Program-made: the position numbers and the translations under genes
The notes under the pieces: generated by a model
The model's input: the letters and a program-made list of their open reading frames with translations, nothing else
Databases searched by the model: none
What the model was told of the DNA's origin: nothing
From: ZLKRG08 sp964565165
Lineage (GTDB): Bacteria > Actinomycetota > Actinomycetes > Nanopelagicales > Nanopelagicaceae
Direction of reading: 5' to 3'
NCBI GenBank assembly: GCA_964565165.1
Contig: CAZMDJ010000009.1
Location: 1-22,746, forward strand
Length of the DNA: 22,746 nucleotides
In this document: positions 14,791 through 22,480 of the stretch, piece by piece
How the letters are laid out: each line of letters begins with the position of its first letter
How positions within the stretch are numbered: the first letter of the stretch is position 1

Positions 14791-15555
14791 ATGGCTTCAG
14801 CGATTATTTATTTGGCGATCATCGGAATGTGGGTCGCCTATTTCTTGCCTCGCTGGATTCATACCCATGATGAGTTCTCTGGAAAATCTGTCGAACGTTA
14901 CAAGAGCGCACTTCGCGTTGTAGCCGGAGACGCAGAGAGCGCGTACTCAATGGCGATTCATACCGATCTTGATGCGCCTTATAAGCAATCACAAACTTTG
15001 ATGCGCCGCCGAATTATTTTTGGACTTATATTTTCAACTCTTATTGCGACAAGCGTTGGTGCCACTATGAATTTATTAAATTGGATTTACCTAGCAATTC
15101 CAGTTTCAGGTTTTGTTGTTTACCTGGCACATACTCGTCGCACCATTAATCGTGATCGCGTGCAACGTCGACGCATTGAGGGACTGCAACGCAGCACTCA
15201 AGGTGTATCGCATGTAAATCTTTCTGAAGTAATTGCACCTAAAGAAGATTCAGAACTTTGGGTACCACTAGCAGAACGCGAAATAACTGGAATCGTTCTA
15301 TTGCCACAGGGAAGCGCTGCAACACGAAATGTTTGGACACCGAATTCAATTCCAGCACCGACATATGTAAATGCACCTAAGTCTGTTACACCTCGTCGCG
15401 TTATTGATTTAACAACTCCAGGTCAGTGGAGCGAAGAGCAAGAGCGTCTGGCTCGTGAAGCGCTCGCAGCAGCAGCGCCAACTGCAGATGAAGTATTCGA
15501 TCAGCAGCTAGCTGACGAAGCTGCTGTTAAGCGCGATCGCGCAGTTAATAGCTAA
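14791..15555 (+). CDS. GlpR/SepX-like actinobacterial membrane protein
   Basis: 254 residues from ATG 14791; a TTG at 14782 is in frame, but the ATG gives MASAIIYLAIIGMWVAYFLP, which fits the family start. Residues 2-19 are the first helix, followed by RWIHTHDEF. Two further hydrophobic segments (about 76-112) form a hairpin, then a basic strip (RRTINRDRVQRRR) and a long cytoplasmic tail rich in Pro, Ala and Glu. The tail has RVIDLTTPGQWSEEQERLA, a motif I associate with SepX/GlpR tails. The family is restricted to actinobacteria; SepX in Streptomyces organises Z-rings and GlpR in Corynebacterium is the receptor of Glp. Its stop interlocks with the PMT stop (15552-15555). Confidence 0.75.
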   Translation: MASAIIYLAIIGMWVAYFLPRWIHTHDEFSGKSVERYKSALRVVAGDAESAYSMAIHTDLDAPYKQSQTLMRRRIIFGLIFSTLIATSVGATMNLLNWIYLAIPVSGFVVYLAHTRRTINRDRVQRRRIEGLQRSTQGVSHVNLSEVIAPKEDSELWVPLAEREITGIVLLPQGSAATRNVWTPNSIPAPTYVNAPKSVTPRRVIDLTTPGQWSEEQERLAREALAAAAPTADEVFDQQLADEAAVKRDRAVNS

Positions 15556-16805
15556 ATCCAACTACTCCACCACATACGCGCATACCAAGCGTCATATGTG
15601 GTTATTGTGCCGGTGAAAATCGGGTAGAAGTAGATAAAGTTGATTGCAATCGCAATAACCGCAAGCGCAATTACATACCTCATTCTTTCATCGTATTCGT
15701 AAGCTAATTTCGCTAATAAAACTATGGCCAGAATTATGAATGGTTCAAAAGCGATTGCATAAAATGTAAATACAGTGCGCTTCTGAAAGAAGAACCAAGG
15801 TAAGTAACCAGCAATAATTCCTAAGAATGGAATCAGTGAAGCCATATCAAAGTCGCGCATGGCAAAGTTATGTAAATTAACACCGATAAGAAATAGAAGT
15901 GCAATTGCGCCAAGCCACCAGAGAATTGGCGTGCCAAGCGCTAATACTTCTTGTGCACAACTCTTGGTGCCGCAACCTTTTGGTGATTCATAGAAGAATG
16001 AAGTTGGGCGCCCCATGATGATCCAACTCCATGGGTTAGCTTGATATGAATGGTTCTCTGTAAGTCCGGTATGAAAACCCAACATCTCTTTGTGATAATA
16101 AATTAAAGATGAGAAAGGATTTGATTTCGAATTTCGATCCCAGCCAAGTGTTGATGAAAACCAACCTAACCAAGTCAGTACATAAATACCTAGGGAAGTT
16201 ATTCCGATTCGAATGGTGCGAATCAGATTTCGATTGATAAGAAGTTCAACAATTAAGAAGGCAGCTACGAAGTAGAGTGCGCTCCATTTGCTTCCCATCG
16301 CTAAACCTAAATAGATGGCAAAGCGAAGATATTTACCTTTCAGCCATGCATTAACGGATAAGAGAATAAATAGCGTTAAAAAGATATCTAGTAGCGCGGT
16401 ACGAGACATAACTAGATTAAGTCCGTCGAGCGTCATTAAAAACGCAGCAAGAGTTGCCCATTTATTCTCGTGGAAAATTCTCTGTGCGATACGTGCAGTT
16501 AAATAAACAGTTAAAGTTCCAGCAACTGCGACTGCAATTCGCCAACCAAATTCGTGGTTTCCAAAGAGCTTAATTCCAGCGGCAATTAACCACTTTCCAA
16601 CTGGCGGGTGCACGATAAATTCAGGTGCACCTTTAGTTACTTCTACGCCGTACTTTAAATAGTCACGCGCCCCATCGACATAGTAGATCTCATCGAAGAC
16701 CAAACCCTTTGGGGTCGATAGGTGGAAGATACGAAGGAGGAAAGCCAAGAAGGTAATGACCATCGTTGGGAACATGAGTAAAGAGTAGATGAGATGATTG
16801 CGCAC
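15552..16805 (-). CDS. pmt: Protein O-mannosyltransferase (PMT family, GT39)
   Basis: 417 residues from GTG at 16805, which has AAGGAG nine bases upstream, inside the rsmI coding region; an ATG at 16775 is an alternative without such a site. The catalytic VFDEIYYVDGA (Asp38-Glu39) lies in the first external loop after helix 1. APEFIVHPPVGKWLIAAGI and DGLNLVMSRTALLDIFLT are further PMT patterns, followed by many helices. The family transfers mannose from polyprenyl-phosphate mannose to secreted proteins during export; M. tuberculosis Rv1002c is the related enzyme, also beside rsmI. Two cysteines (GCGTKSCAQE) sit in an external loop, as in its relatives. Shares its start region with rsmI and its stop with the GlpR-like gene. 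Confidence 0.9.
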   Translation of the reverse strand: MRNHLIYSLLMFPTMVITFLAFLLRIFHLSTPKGLVFDEIYYVDGARDYLKYGVEVTKGAPEFIVHPPVGKWLIAAGIKLFGNHEFGWRIAVAVAGTLTVYLTARIAQRIFHENKWATLAAFLMTLDGLNLVMSRTALLDIFLTLFILLSVNAWLKGKYLRFAIYLGLAMGSKWSALYFVAAFLIVELLINRNLIRTIRIGITSLGIYVLTWLGWFSSTLGWDRNSKSNPFSSLIYYHKEMLGFHTGLTENHSYQANPWSWIIMGRPTSFFYESPKGCGTKSCAQEVLALGTPILWWLGAIALLFLIGVNLHNFAMRDFDMASLIPFLGIIAGYLPWFFFQKRTVFTFYAIAFEPFIILAIVLLAKLAYEYDERMRYVIALAVIAIAINFIYFYPIFTGTITTYDAWYARMWWSSWI

Positions 16806-17642
16806 ATGAAGTTGCTCCTTGCAGGTGTGCCGCTGGGGAATCCTGGTGATGCTTCTGCGCGCTTAATCAACGCAATCAAGAGCGCAACGATCATTGCCGC
16901 TGAAGATTCACGCCGCTTTCAACGGCTCTGCCAAGATTTAGATGCAAGTGCCACCGGCAAAGTCCTCTCTTTCTTCGAAGGCAATGAAGAGGAGCGCACC
17001 GAGCAGCTACTCAATGAGCTTAAAAATGGTGCAGAGGTTTTAGTCGTTACTGATGCCGGTATGCCAACGGTTAGCGATCCAGGATTTAAATTAGTTCGCG
17101 CTGCAGTTGATGCAAATATTCCCGTCGAAGTTCTACCTGGACCAAGTGCGGTAACAACTGCCCTTGCTCTCTCTGGGCTACCAACTGATCGTTTTTGTTT
17201 CGAAGGATTTGTGCCGCGCACTCAAGGCGCTCGTGAGAAGTTCTTTGAGAATTTAAAGTTCGAACCACGCACGATTGTTTTCTTCGAAGCGCCACATCGT
17301 TTAATCGAAACCTTAGAAGTTGCAACTCACCTTCTTGGCACCGATCGCAAAGCTGCGCTCTGTCGCGAAATGACAAAGACATATGAAGAGACAGTTCGTG
17401 GAAACTTGGCCGACATCCAAAGCTGGGCTAATTCGAAAGAGATTCTCGGCGAAATTACCGTTGTAATTAGCGGCGCCACTGAAGGTGCAAAAGAGAAGAG
17501 CCAGCAAGAGATTATTGATGCGGTTAGAAAATTAGAGAGCGTTGGAATGGATAGAAAAGAAGCCATTTCCGCCGTTGCAACTGAGCTGGATCTACCGAAG
17601 CGCGAAGTATTCGATGCGATGGTTGCAGCTAAGAACGTCTAA
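16806..17642 (+). CDS. rsmI: 16S rRNA (cytidine1402-2'-O)-methyltransferase RsmI
   Basis: 278 residues from ATG at 16806 (an upstream ATG at 16794 adds four residues). MKLLLAGVPLGNPGDASARL is the usual start. AAEDSRRFQRL, VVTDAGMPTVSDPGFKLVR, and LPGPSAVTTALALSGLPTDRF are the SAM-binding and fold motifs of this class III tetrapyrrole-methylase-like enzyme; the C-terminal helical part (ESVGMDRKEAISAVATEL) is the small RsmI C-terminal domain. It 2'-O-methylates C1402 in the ribosomal P site. The first codon abuts the PMT start codon on the other strand with no base between. Thirteen bases separate the end from metG. Confidence 0.93.
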   Translation: MKLLLAGVPLGNPGDASARLINAIKSATIIAAEDSRRFQRLCQDLDASATGKVLSFFEGNEEERTEQLLNELKNGAEVLVVTDAGMPTVSDPGFKLVRAAVDANIPVEVLPGPSAVTTALALSGLPTDRFCFEGFVPRTQGAREKFFENLKFEPRTIVFFEAPHRLIETLEVATHLLGTDRKAALCREMTKTYEETVRGNLADIQSWANSKEILGEITVVISGATEGAKEKSQQEIIDAVRKLESVGMDRKEAISAVATELDLPKREVFDAMVAAKNV

Positions 17643-17648
17643 TAGAAT
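17643..17648 (+). promoter_or_regulatory. -10 element TAGAAT of metG (leaderless)
   Basis: TAGAAT directly follows the rsmI stop, then six bases, then ATG of metG at 17655, with no ribosome binding site. Same layout as at 9097 and 22469. A -35 box is not apparent (TTGCAG at 17623 is only 14 bases away). Confidence 0.55.
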
Positions 17649-17654
17649 ACTCAC

Positions 17655-19202
17655 ATGACCGAAAAGGCTTATTACGTAACAACTCCTATTTATTACGTAA
17701 ACGATGCTCCACATATTGGCCATGCCTACACAACTGTTGCTGGCGATGTTCTTACTCGTTGGCACCGTCAAAAAGGCGAACCAACTTGGTACTTAACCGG
17801 AACTGATGAACATGGTCAGAAAGTTATGCGTACTGCTGATGCCAACGGAGTAGCGCCACAAGCTTGGGTAGATAAGTTGGTCGAAGAGGCATGGCTTCCA
17901 AATTGGAAAGCTTTGAATATCGCTAACGATGATTTCATTCGTACAACTTCAGAGCGCCACACCACACGCGTTCAGAAATTCCTTCAGAAGTTAAAAGATG
18001 CTGGACATATTTATGCAGGTAAGTTCGAAGGTCCTTACTGCGTTGGTTGTGAAGAATTTAAATTACCTGGCGATTTGATTGATGATAAAGGTCAGAAACT
18101 CTGCCCAATTCATAGCAAGCCAGTCGAAACTGTCGATGAAGATAATTGGTTCTTTAAGCTATCTGATTACCGTGAGGCACTTTTAAAGCATTACAAAGAG
18201 AACCCAGAAGCTTGTCAGCCTGAAAGCGCACGTAATGAAGTTATCTCTTTCCTTGAAGGCGAAGTCCGCGATCTATCAATTTCACGTTCTACATTTAATT
18301 GGGGAATTCCAGTTCCTTGGGATACCAAGCAAGTTGTTTATGTCTGGTTTGACGCGCTACTTAACTATGCAACCGCAGTTGGTTTAGGCGATGAAGATGA
18401 AGCTAATTTCAAATCCAAGTGGCCAGCAGATGTGCATTTAGTTGGAAAAGATATTTTGCGTTTCCATGCAGTTATTTGGCCAGCAATGTTGATGGCAGCA
18501 GGCCTTCCAATCCCACGCAAAGTTTTCGCGCACGGTTGGTTACTAGTTGGCGGCGAGAAGATGTCTAAGAGCAAGCTAACCGGTATTGCACCAAGTGACA
18601 TCACAGATCATTTCGGCGTTGATGCATTCCGCTATTACTTTATGCGCGCTATTCCATTTGGAAGCGATGGATCTTTCTCTTGGGAAGATATGGGCGCGCG
18701 TTACACCAGCGAATTAGCTAATGATTTCGGCAATTTAGCTTCACGTTTAACTGCAATGATTGAAAAGTATTGCGACGGCGTAATTCCTGCACCTGTCGCA
18801 GGTGGCGAGCTAGCAGAACTCTTAACAAAGACAGTTGATACTGCAGATAAAGCGATGTGCGCACTTGATTTCCAGGGCGGCATTTTGGCGATTATGGATT
18901 TCTGCAAGCGCATCAATCTTTATGTAACAGAGACCGAGCCTTGGGTATTAGCTAAAGATGAAGCTAATAAGGCTAAGTTAAGTGAAGTTTTATATAACAC
19001 TGCAGATGGAATTCGCGCCCTCGCAGTATTACTCCACCCAGTAATGCCAGAAACTTGTGAGAAGTTATGGGAGAGCTTGGGTGCAACAACTCTTGGTCCG
19101 ATTGCAGATCAAAGAATTGCAGATACAGCTAAGTGGGGCGTACTTCCTGCCGGAAGTAAAGTTTCAAAGAGCGCACCGTTATTTCCGCGATTGGAAGATT
19201 AA
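17655..19202 (+). CDS. metG: Methionyl-tRNA synthetase
   Basis: 515 residues, the short form without a C-terminal tRNA-binding domain. Catalytic HIGH at residues 20-23 (DAPHIGHAYTT), a zinc knuckle with C129, C132, C150 and H153 (YCVGCEE, CPIHSKP), and KMSKS at 302-306 (GGEKMSKSKLTG), then an anticodon-binding helical domain. It charges tRNA-Met with methionine and ATP. All key residues are present and the frame is intact. It probably has its own promoter (TAGAAT box) and may also be read through from rsmI; tatD follows with no gap. Confidence 0.96.
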   Translation: MTEKAYYVTTPIYYVNDAPHIGHAYTTVAGDVLTRWHRQKGEPTWYLTGTDEHGQKVMRTADANGVAPQAWVDKLVEEAWLPNWKALNIANDDFIRTTSERHTTRVQKFLQKLKDAGHIYAGKFEGPYCVGCEEFKLPGDLIDDKGQKLCPIHSKPVETVDEDNWFFKLSDYREALLKHYKENPEACQPESARNEVISFLEGEVRDLSISRSTFNWGIPVPWDTKQVVYVWFDALLNYATAVGLGDEDEANFKSKWPADVHLVGKDILRFHAVIWPAMLMAAGLPIPRKVFAHGWLLVGGEKMSKSKLTGIAPSDITDHFGVDAFRYYFMRAIPFGSDGSFSWEDMGARYTSELANDFGNLASRLTAMIEKYCDGVIPAPVAGGELAELLTKTVDTADKAMCALDFQGGILAIMDFCKRINLYVTETEPWVLAKDEANKAKLSEVLYNTADGIRALAVLLHPVMPETCEKLWESLGATTLGPIADQRIADTAKWGVLPAGSKVSKSAPLFPRLED

Positions 19203-20060
19203 TTGGCTGATCGCCATAACCGCGATATTGATCGCCAGCTTGCGCCAACGCCAGAACCATTGAGCGTTAAGGCAATCGATGCGCACGCACATTTAGAAAT
19301 AGTTACAAATACCGAACCTGATTCACCAGAAGTTAAAGAAGTTATTGATGCGGCGGCAGCAGCAGGTATTGATCGATTAGTTCAAGTTGGTTATTCAGCA
19401 GAGCAATCAAAGTGGTGCGTTCGCTTAGCAGAGTTGTATCCAGGAAAAGTTTTGGCAGCTGTTGCTTTACATCCAAATGAAGCGCCAGTAGTTACTGATT
19501 TAGAGGCAGATTTAGCAATCATCGCGGAGTTGGCAAAACATCCACGTGTACGTGCAATTGGCGAAACTGGTTTGGATTACTTCCGCACGCCACCAGAGTT
19601 ACAAGAAGTTCAACGAGAATCATTCCGCCGCCATATTGCAATCGCTAAAGAGAATAATTTGGCTTTAGTTATTCATGATCGTGATGCACACGATGATGTT
19701 CTAAAAGTTCTTGAAGAGGTCGGCGCTCCAGAGAAGACCATTTTCCATTGCTATTCAGGCGATTTAGAGATGGCCAAATATTGCGTAGCGCGTAGTTATG
19801 TACTTTCGTTTGCAGGCACAGTGACATTTAAGAATGCACCTGCGCTTCGCGAAGCGGTTAAGTACGTGCCAGATGAGCTATTACTTGTAGAAACAGATTC
19901 ACCATTCTTGGCGCCTTCGCCTCATCGCGGTGCCCTAAATACACCTGCACAGATTGCAAATATTGTTCGATTCATCGCAGAAGAGCGCGGAGTTGATCCA
20001 GAACATATTGCAGCAGTTACCGCAGCAAATACCGTTCGACTATTTGGATCATTTGAATAA
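19203..20060 (+). CDS. tatD: TatD-family metal-dependent hydrolase
   Basis: 285 residues, start TTG at 19203, directly after the metG stop. Metal ligands are all visible: His28-x-His30 in DAHAH, Glu121 in GETGLDYF, His158 in VIHDRDAH, His182 in FHCYSGD and Asp232 in VETDSPFLAP. These are 3'-5' DNA/RNA exonucleases or tRNA-processing-type deoxyribonucleases. In many actinobacteria rpf (resuscitation factor) follows; here ksgA overlaps directly, TAATG at 20058-20062. Confidence 0.93.
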   Translation: MADRHNRDIDRQLAPTPEPLSVKAIDAHAHLEIVTNTEPDSPEVKEVIDAAAAAGIDRLVQVGYSAEQSKWCVRLAELYPGKVLAAVALHPNEAPVVTDLEADLAIIAELAKHPRVRAIGETGLDYFRTPPELQEVQRESFRRHIAIAKENNLALVIHDRDAHDDVLKVLEEVGAPEKTIFHCYSGDLEMAKYCVARSYVLSFAGTVTFKNAPALREAVKYVPDELLLVETDSPFLAPSPHRGALNTPAQIANIVRFIAEERGVDPEHIAAVTAANTVRLFGSFE

Positions 20061-20884
20061 TGTCGCTTTTAGGCGCAGCAGAGATCCGCGAATTAGCGGC
20101 GAAGCTTGATTTAAATCCATCTAAAGGTCTTGGTCAGAATTTTGTAATTGATGGCAATACCTGCCAGAAAATTGTTCGCCAGGTAGAGATTTCCAAAGAT
20201 GATGTTGTTCTAGAAATTGGACCTGGACTTGGTTCGCTTACCTTGGCAATTCTTGAAACAGGTGCACCGCTAATCGCCGTGGAAATCGATAATCGACTTG
20301 CTAAGCAACTACCTGAAACTGTTTCACTGCACAACGCTGATGCTGATTTAACAGTGGTAAATAAAGATGCGCTTGATGTGACTGAACTACCTAAAAACCC
20401 AACAGTTCTTGTTGCAAATCTGCCTTACAACGTTTCAGTGCCGGTCTTATTAAATCTCTTGGAAAGATTCCCGTCACTTCGCGAAGGCGTAGTCATGGTG
20501 CAGGCAGAGGTTGCAGATCGATTAGCTGCAAAGCCTGGCAATAAAGATTACGGAGTTCCAAGTCTTAAAGGCGCATGGTGGGCTGATTTAAATTTAGCGG
20601 GAAATATTGCTCGAAGTGTTTTCTGGCCAGTGCCTAATGTTGATTCAAAGTTGGTTTATTTCAAACGCCATGAGCCGTTGGGTTCAGAAGAATTCCGAAT
20701 CAGAGTATTCGCACTTATTGATGCCGCATTTTCACAGCGTCGTAAAATGATTCGTTCGGCGATGTCATCGGTGTTAGGCGTTAATGCTGAAGCGATTATT
20801 GCTGCGGCTGGTATCGATCCAACTTTACGTGGTGAGGCGCTGGACATATCTGCATATACCGCAATTGCTTCCCAGAACTACTAG
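20060..20884 (+). CDS. rsmA: 16S rRNA (adenine1518-N6/1519-N6)-dimethyltransferase
   Basis: 274 residues (also called ksgA). SAM motif I LEIGPGLGSLT (51-61), the acidic VEID at the end of the next strand, and catalytic NLPYN at 120-124. GLGQNFV near the start is the family signature. The C-terminal small domain is present (FSQRRKMIRSAM). It dimethylates two adjacent adenines in helix 45 of 16S rRNA. Starts by TAATG overlap with tatD. Confidence 0.95.
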   Translation: MSLLGAAEIRELAAKLDLNPSKGLGQNFVIDGNTCQKIVRQVEISKDDVVLEIGPGLGSLTLAILETGAPLIAVEIDNRLAKQLPETVSLHNADADLTVVNKDALDVTELPKNPTVLVANLPYNVSVPVLLNLLERFPSLREGVVMVQAEVADRLAAKPGNKDYGVPSLKGAWWADLNLAGNIARSVFWPVPNVDSKLVYFKRHEPLGSEEFRIRVFALIDAAFSQRRKMIRSAMSSVLGVNAEAIIAAAGIDPTLRGEALDISAYTAIASQNY

Positions 20885-20887
20885 TCT
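20882..20887 (+). promoter_or_regulatory. Weak -10-like element before ispE
   Basis: TAGTCT overlaps the ksgA stop and ends six bases before the GTG of ispE at 20894. The spacing equals that of the TAGAAT boxes elsewhere in this window, but the match is weaker. Confidence 0.3.
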
Positions 20888-20893
20888 TAAACC

Positions 20894-21805
20894 GTGCGTT
20901 ATAAGTCCGTAGAAGTTCAGGTACCGGCAAAGGTCAACCTGCAATTATCTGTTGGACCTAAAAAAGCAGATGGTTATCACGATGTAGTTACCGTCTTTCA
21001 AGCAATCTCTCTTTACGATACTTTGAAAATTAATCGTGGTGAGAAATTTGGACTTTCAATTAAAGGTGATTACACCAATGGAGTTCCGCTAGATCAAAAT
21101 AATTTGGTTTATAAAGCGGTCGAATTGATGGCAGCTAAATTTGATACAGATACCGCGCTAGATATTGAGATCGATAAGAGCATTCCGGTAGCAGGTGGCA
21201 TGGCTGGCGGAAGCGCTGATGCTGCCGCAACTTTATTGGGAATCGACCAACTTTATGGGCTTGGACTAACTAAGGATGAACTCTCTGAAGTTGCACGCAA
21301 TTTAGGGAGCGATGTGCCATTTATGTTGCATGGCGGCACCGCAGTTGGGCGCGGCCATGGCGATGAAATTACTCCCGCGCTATCTCGCGGTACTTATCAC
21401 TGGGTAATTGCAGTTTCTAGTACTGGCCTTTCAACTCCTGCCGTTTACGGCGAATGCGATCGTTTACGTACTGGTTTGGATATCAAAGCGCCATCACTAA
21501 ATGATGAATTGCTGCAAGCACTTTTATCTGGCGAATCAACCCGAGTTGGAAAAGCGTTGAGTAACGATCTACAAGCAGCTGCATGTTCTATTCGACCAGC
21601 GCTCCGTTTAATTTTGGATACCGGCCAGGAATATGGTGCTTTAGGCGGATTAGTTTCTGGCTCTGGCCCTTCAGTTGCATTCTTAGTTGCAGACGAAGAT
21701 CACTCACTTGATTTAGCAGTTGCGTTAACTTCAAGTGGCGTTGTTGGAAGTGTTGCACGTGCACAAGGTCCTGTGCATGGCGCAAAAGTTATTTCAGTTA
21801 ATTAA
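20894..21805 (+). CDS. ispE: 4-diphosphocytidyl-2-C-methyl-D-erythritol kinase
   Basis: 303 residues starting GTG. GHMP-kinase motifs: VPAKVNLQL with catalytic Lys13, the ATP loop PVAGGMAGGSADAAATL (98-114) and LGSDVPF with catalytic Asp140, then SGSGPSVAFLVA near the end. The enzyme phosphorylates CDP-methylerythritol in the MEP isoprenoid pathway, so the cell makes isoprenoids by this route. Its stop interlocks with the MarR stop (TTAA, 21802-21805). Confidence 0.95.
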   Translation: MRYKSVEVQVPAKVNLQLSVGPKKADGYHDVVTVFQAISLYDTLKINRGEKFGLSIKGDYTNGVPLDQNNLVYKAVELMAAKFDTDTALDIEIDKSIPVAGGMAGGSADAAATLLGIDQLYGLGLTKDELSEVARNLGSDVPFMLHGGTAVGRGHGDEITPALSRGTYHWVIAVSSTGLSTPAVYGECDRLRTGLDIKAPSLNDELLQALLSGESTRVGKALSNDLQAAACSIRPALRLILDTGQEYGALGGLVSGSGPSVAFLVADEDHSLDLAVALTSSGVVGSVARAQGPVHGAKVISVN

Positions 21806-22290
21806 TCTTCGAAGTGAATCGCAAGTTCGCGCAATAGCGCAGCAAGTTCACTCTGTTCGCCTTTATTTAAAACCTTTAACAATTCCCGTTCGCGACTTAA
21901 TAGATCTTCCATTGCGCTATCAACTGCTTTTGCACCAGCTTTAGTAAGAGTCACCAAACTGCCACGTCCATCACTTGGATCTTGAGTACGTGTAATAAGC
22001 CCTAGTTCCTCTAGACGGTCTAAACGATTTGTCATTGTTCCGCTAGTAACCATGGTCTCTTGAATTAATTGACCTGGTGATAATTGATATGGCTCTCCAA
22101 CGCGGCGTAGCGATGCAAGCACATCGAAACCCCATGTATCTAATTCCGCGAATTCATTACGGCGGGCGATATCTAAATGTTTTGAAATTCGGGTGATGCG
22201 AGATAGCACTGCAAGTGGCGAGTAATCCAAATCAGGACGCTCTTTCTGCCACGCAGCTATTAGGCGATCTACTTCATCTTTATCGTTCAT
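21802..22290 (-). CDS. MarR-family transcriptional regulator
   Basis: 162 residues from ATG 22290; ATG codons at 22317 and 22326 are in frame and cannot be excluded. The winged helix is clear: SPGQLIQETMVTSGTMTNRLDRLEELGLI for the helix-turn-helix and TRTQDPSDGRGSLVTLTKAG for the wing. The leading DRLIAAWQKERPDLDYSPL matches a group of actinobacterial MarR proteins. A TATAAA box lies 13 bases before 22290. Ligand and targets unknown; no obvious target gene adjoins, since ispE ends on it and tRNA-Gln lies upstream. Confidence 0.9.
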   Translation of the reverse strand: MNDKDEVDRLIAAWQKERPDLDYSPLAVLSRITRISKHLDIARRNEFAELDTWGFDVLASLRRVGEPYQLSPGQLIQETMVTSGTMTNRLDRLEELGLITRTQDPSDGRGSLVTLTKAGAKAVDSAMEDLLSRERELLKVLNKGEQSELAALLRELAIHFED

Positions 22291-22344
22291 TTCCGAACCA
22301 ACTTTATAGGTGGCCATCGCCCACATATGGAAATAATCTAAATT

Positions 22345-22373
22345 TTGGCGAAATGCCGCTTATACGGGAGAAT
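22345..22373 (+). promoter_or_regulatory. Candidate promoter of tRNA-Gln
   Basis: TTGGCG (22345-22350), 17 bases, then GAGAAT (22368-22373). Transcription would begin about 22380, the first base of the tRNA. Both boxes match only four of six consensus bases. Confidence 0.35.
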
Positions 22374-22379
22374 ACGGGT

Positions 22380-22454
22380 TCCGCCATTGTGTAGTGGCTA
22401 GCACATGGGCCTTTGAAGCCCAGGGTCCTGGATCGATACCAGGTGGCGGAGCCA
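22380..22454 (+). tRNA. tRNA-Gln (anticodon TTG)
   Basis: Acceptor TCCGCCA (22380-22386) pairs with TGGCGGA (22444-22450); D stem GTGT/GCAC; anticodon stem TGGGC/GCCCA with loop CTTTGAA, anticodon TTG at 22413-22415; T stem CCTGG/CCAGG with loop ATCGATA. Discriminator G and an encoded CCA (22452-22454). A tRNA-Gln just before glmU is common in actinobacteria. Confidence 0.96.
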
Positions 22455-22468
22455 CGGGTATAAACCAA

Positions 22469-22474
22469 TAGAAT
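22469..22474 (+). promoter_or_regulatory. -10 element TAGAAT of glmU (leaderless)
   Basis: TAGAAT, six bases, then GTG at 22481. Its -35 region would fall in the 3' end of tRNA-Gln, and no good -35 box is seen; glmU may instead be co-transcribed with the tRNA. Confidence 0.5.
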
Positions 22475-22480
22475 TACGTT

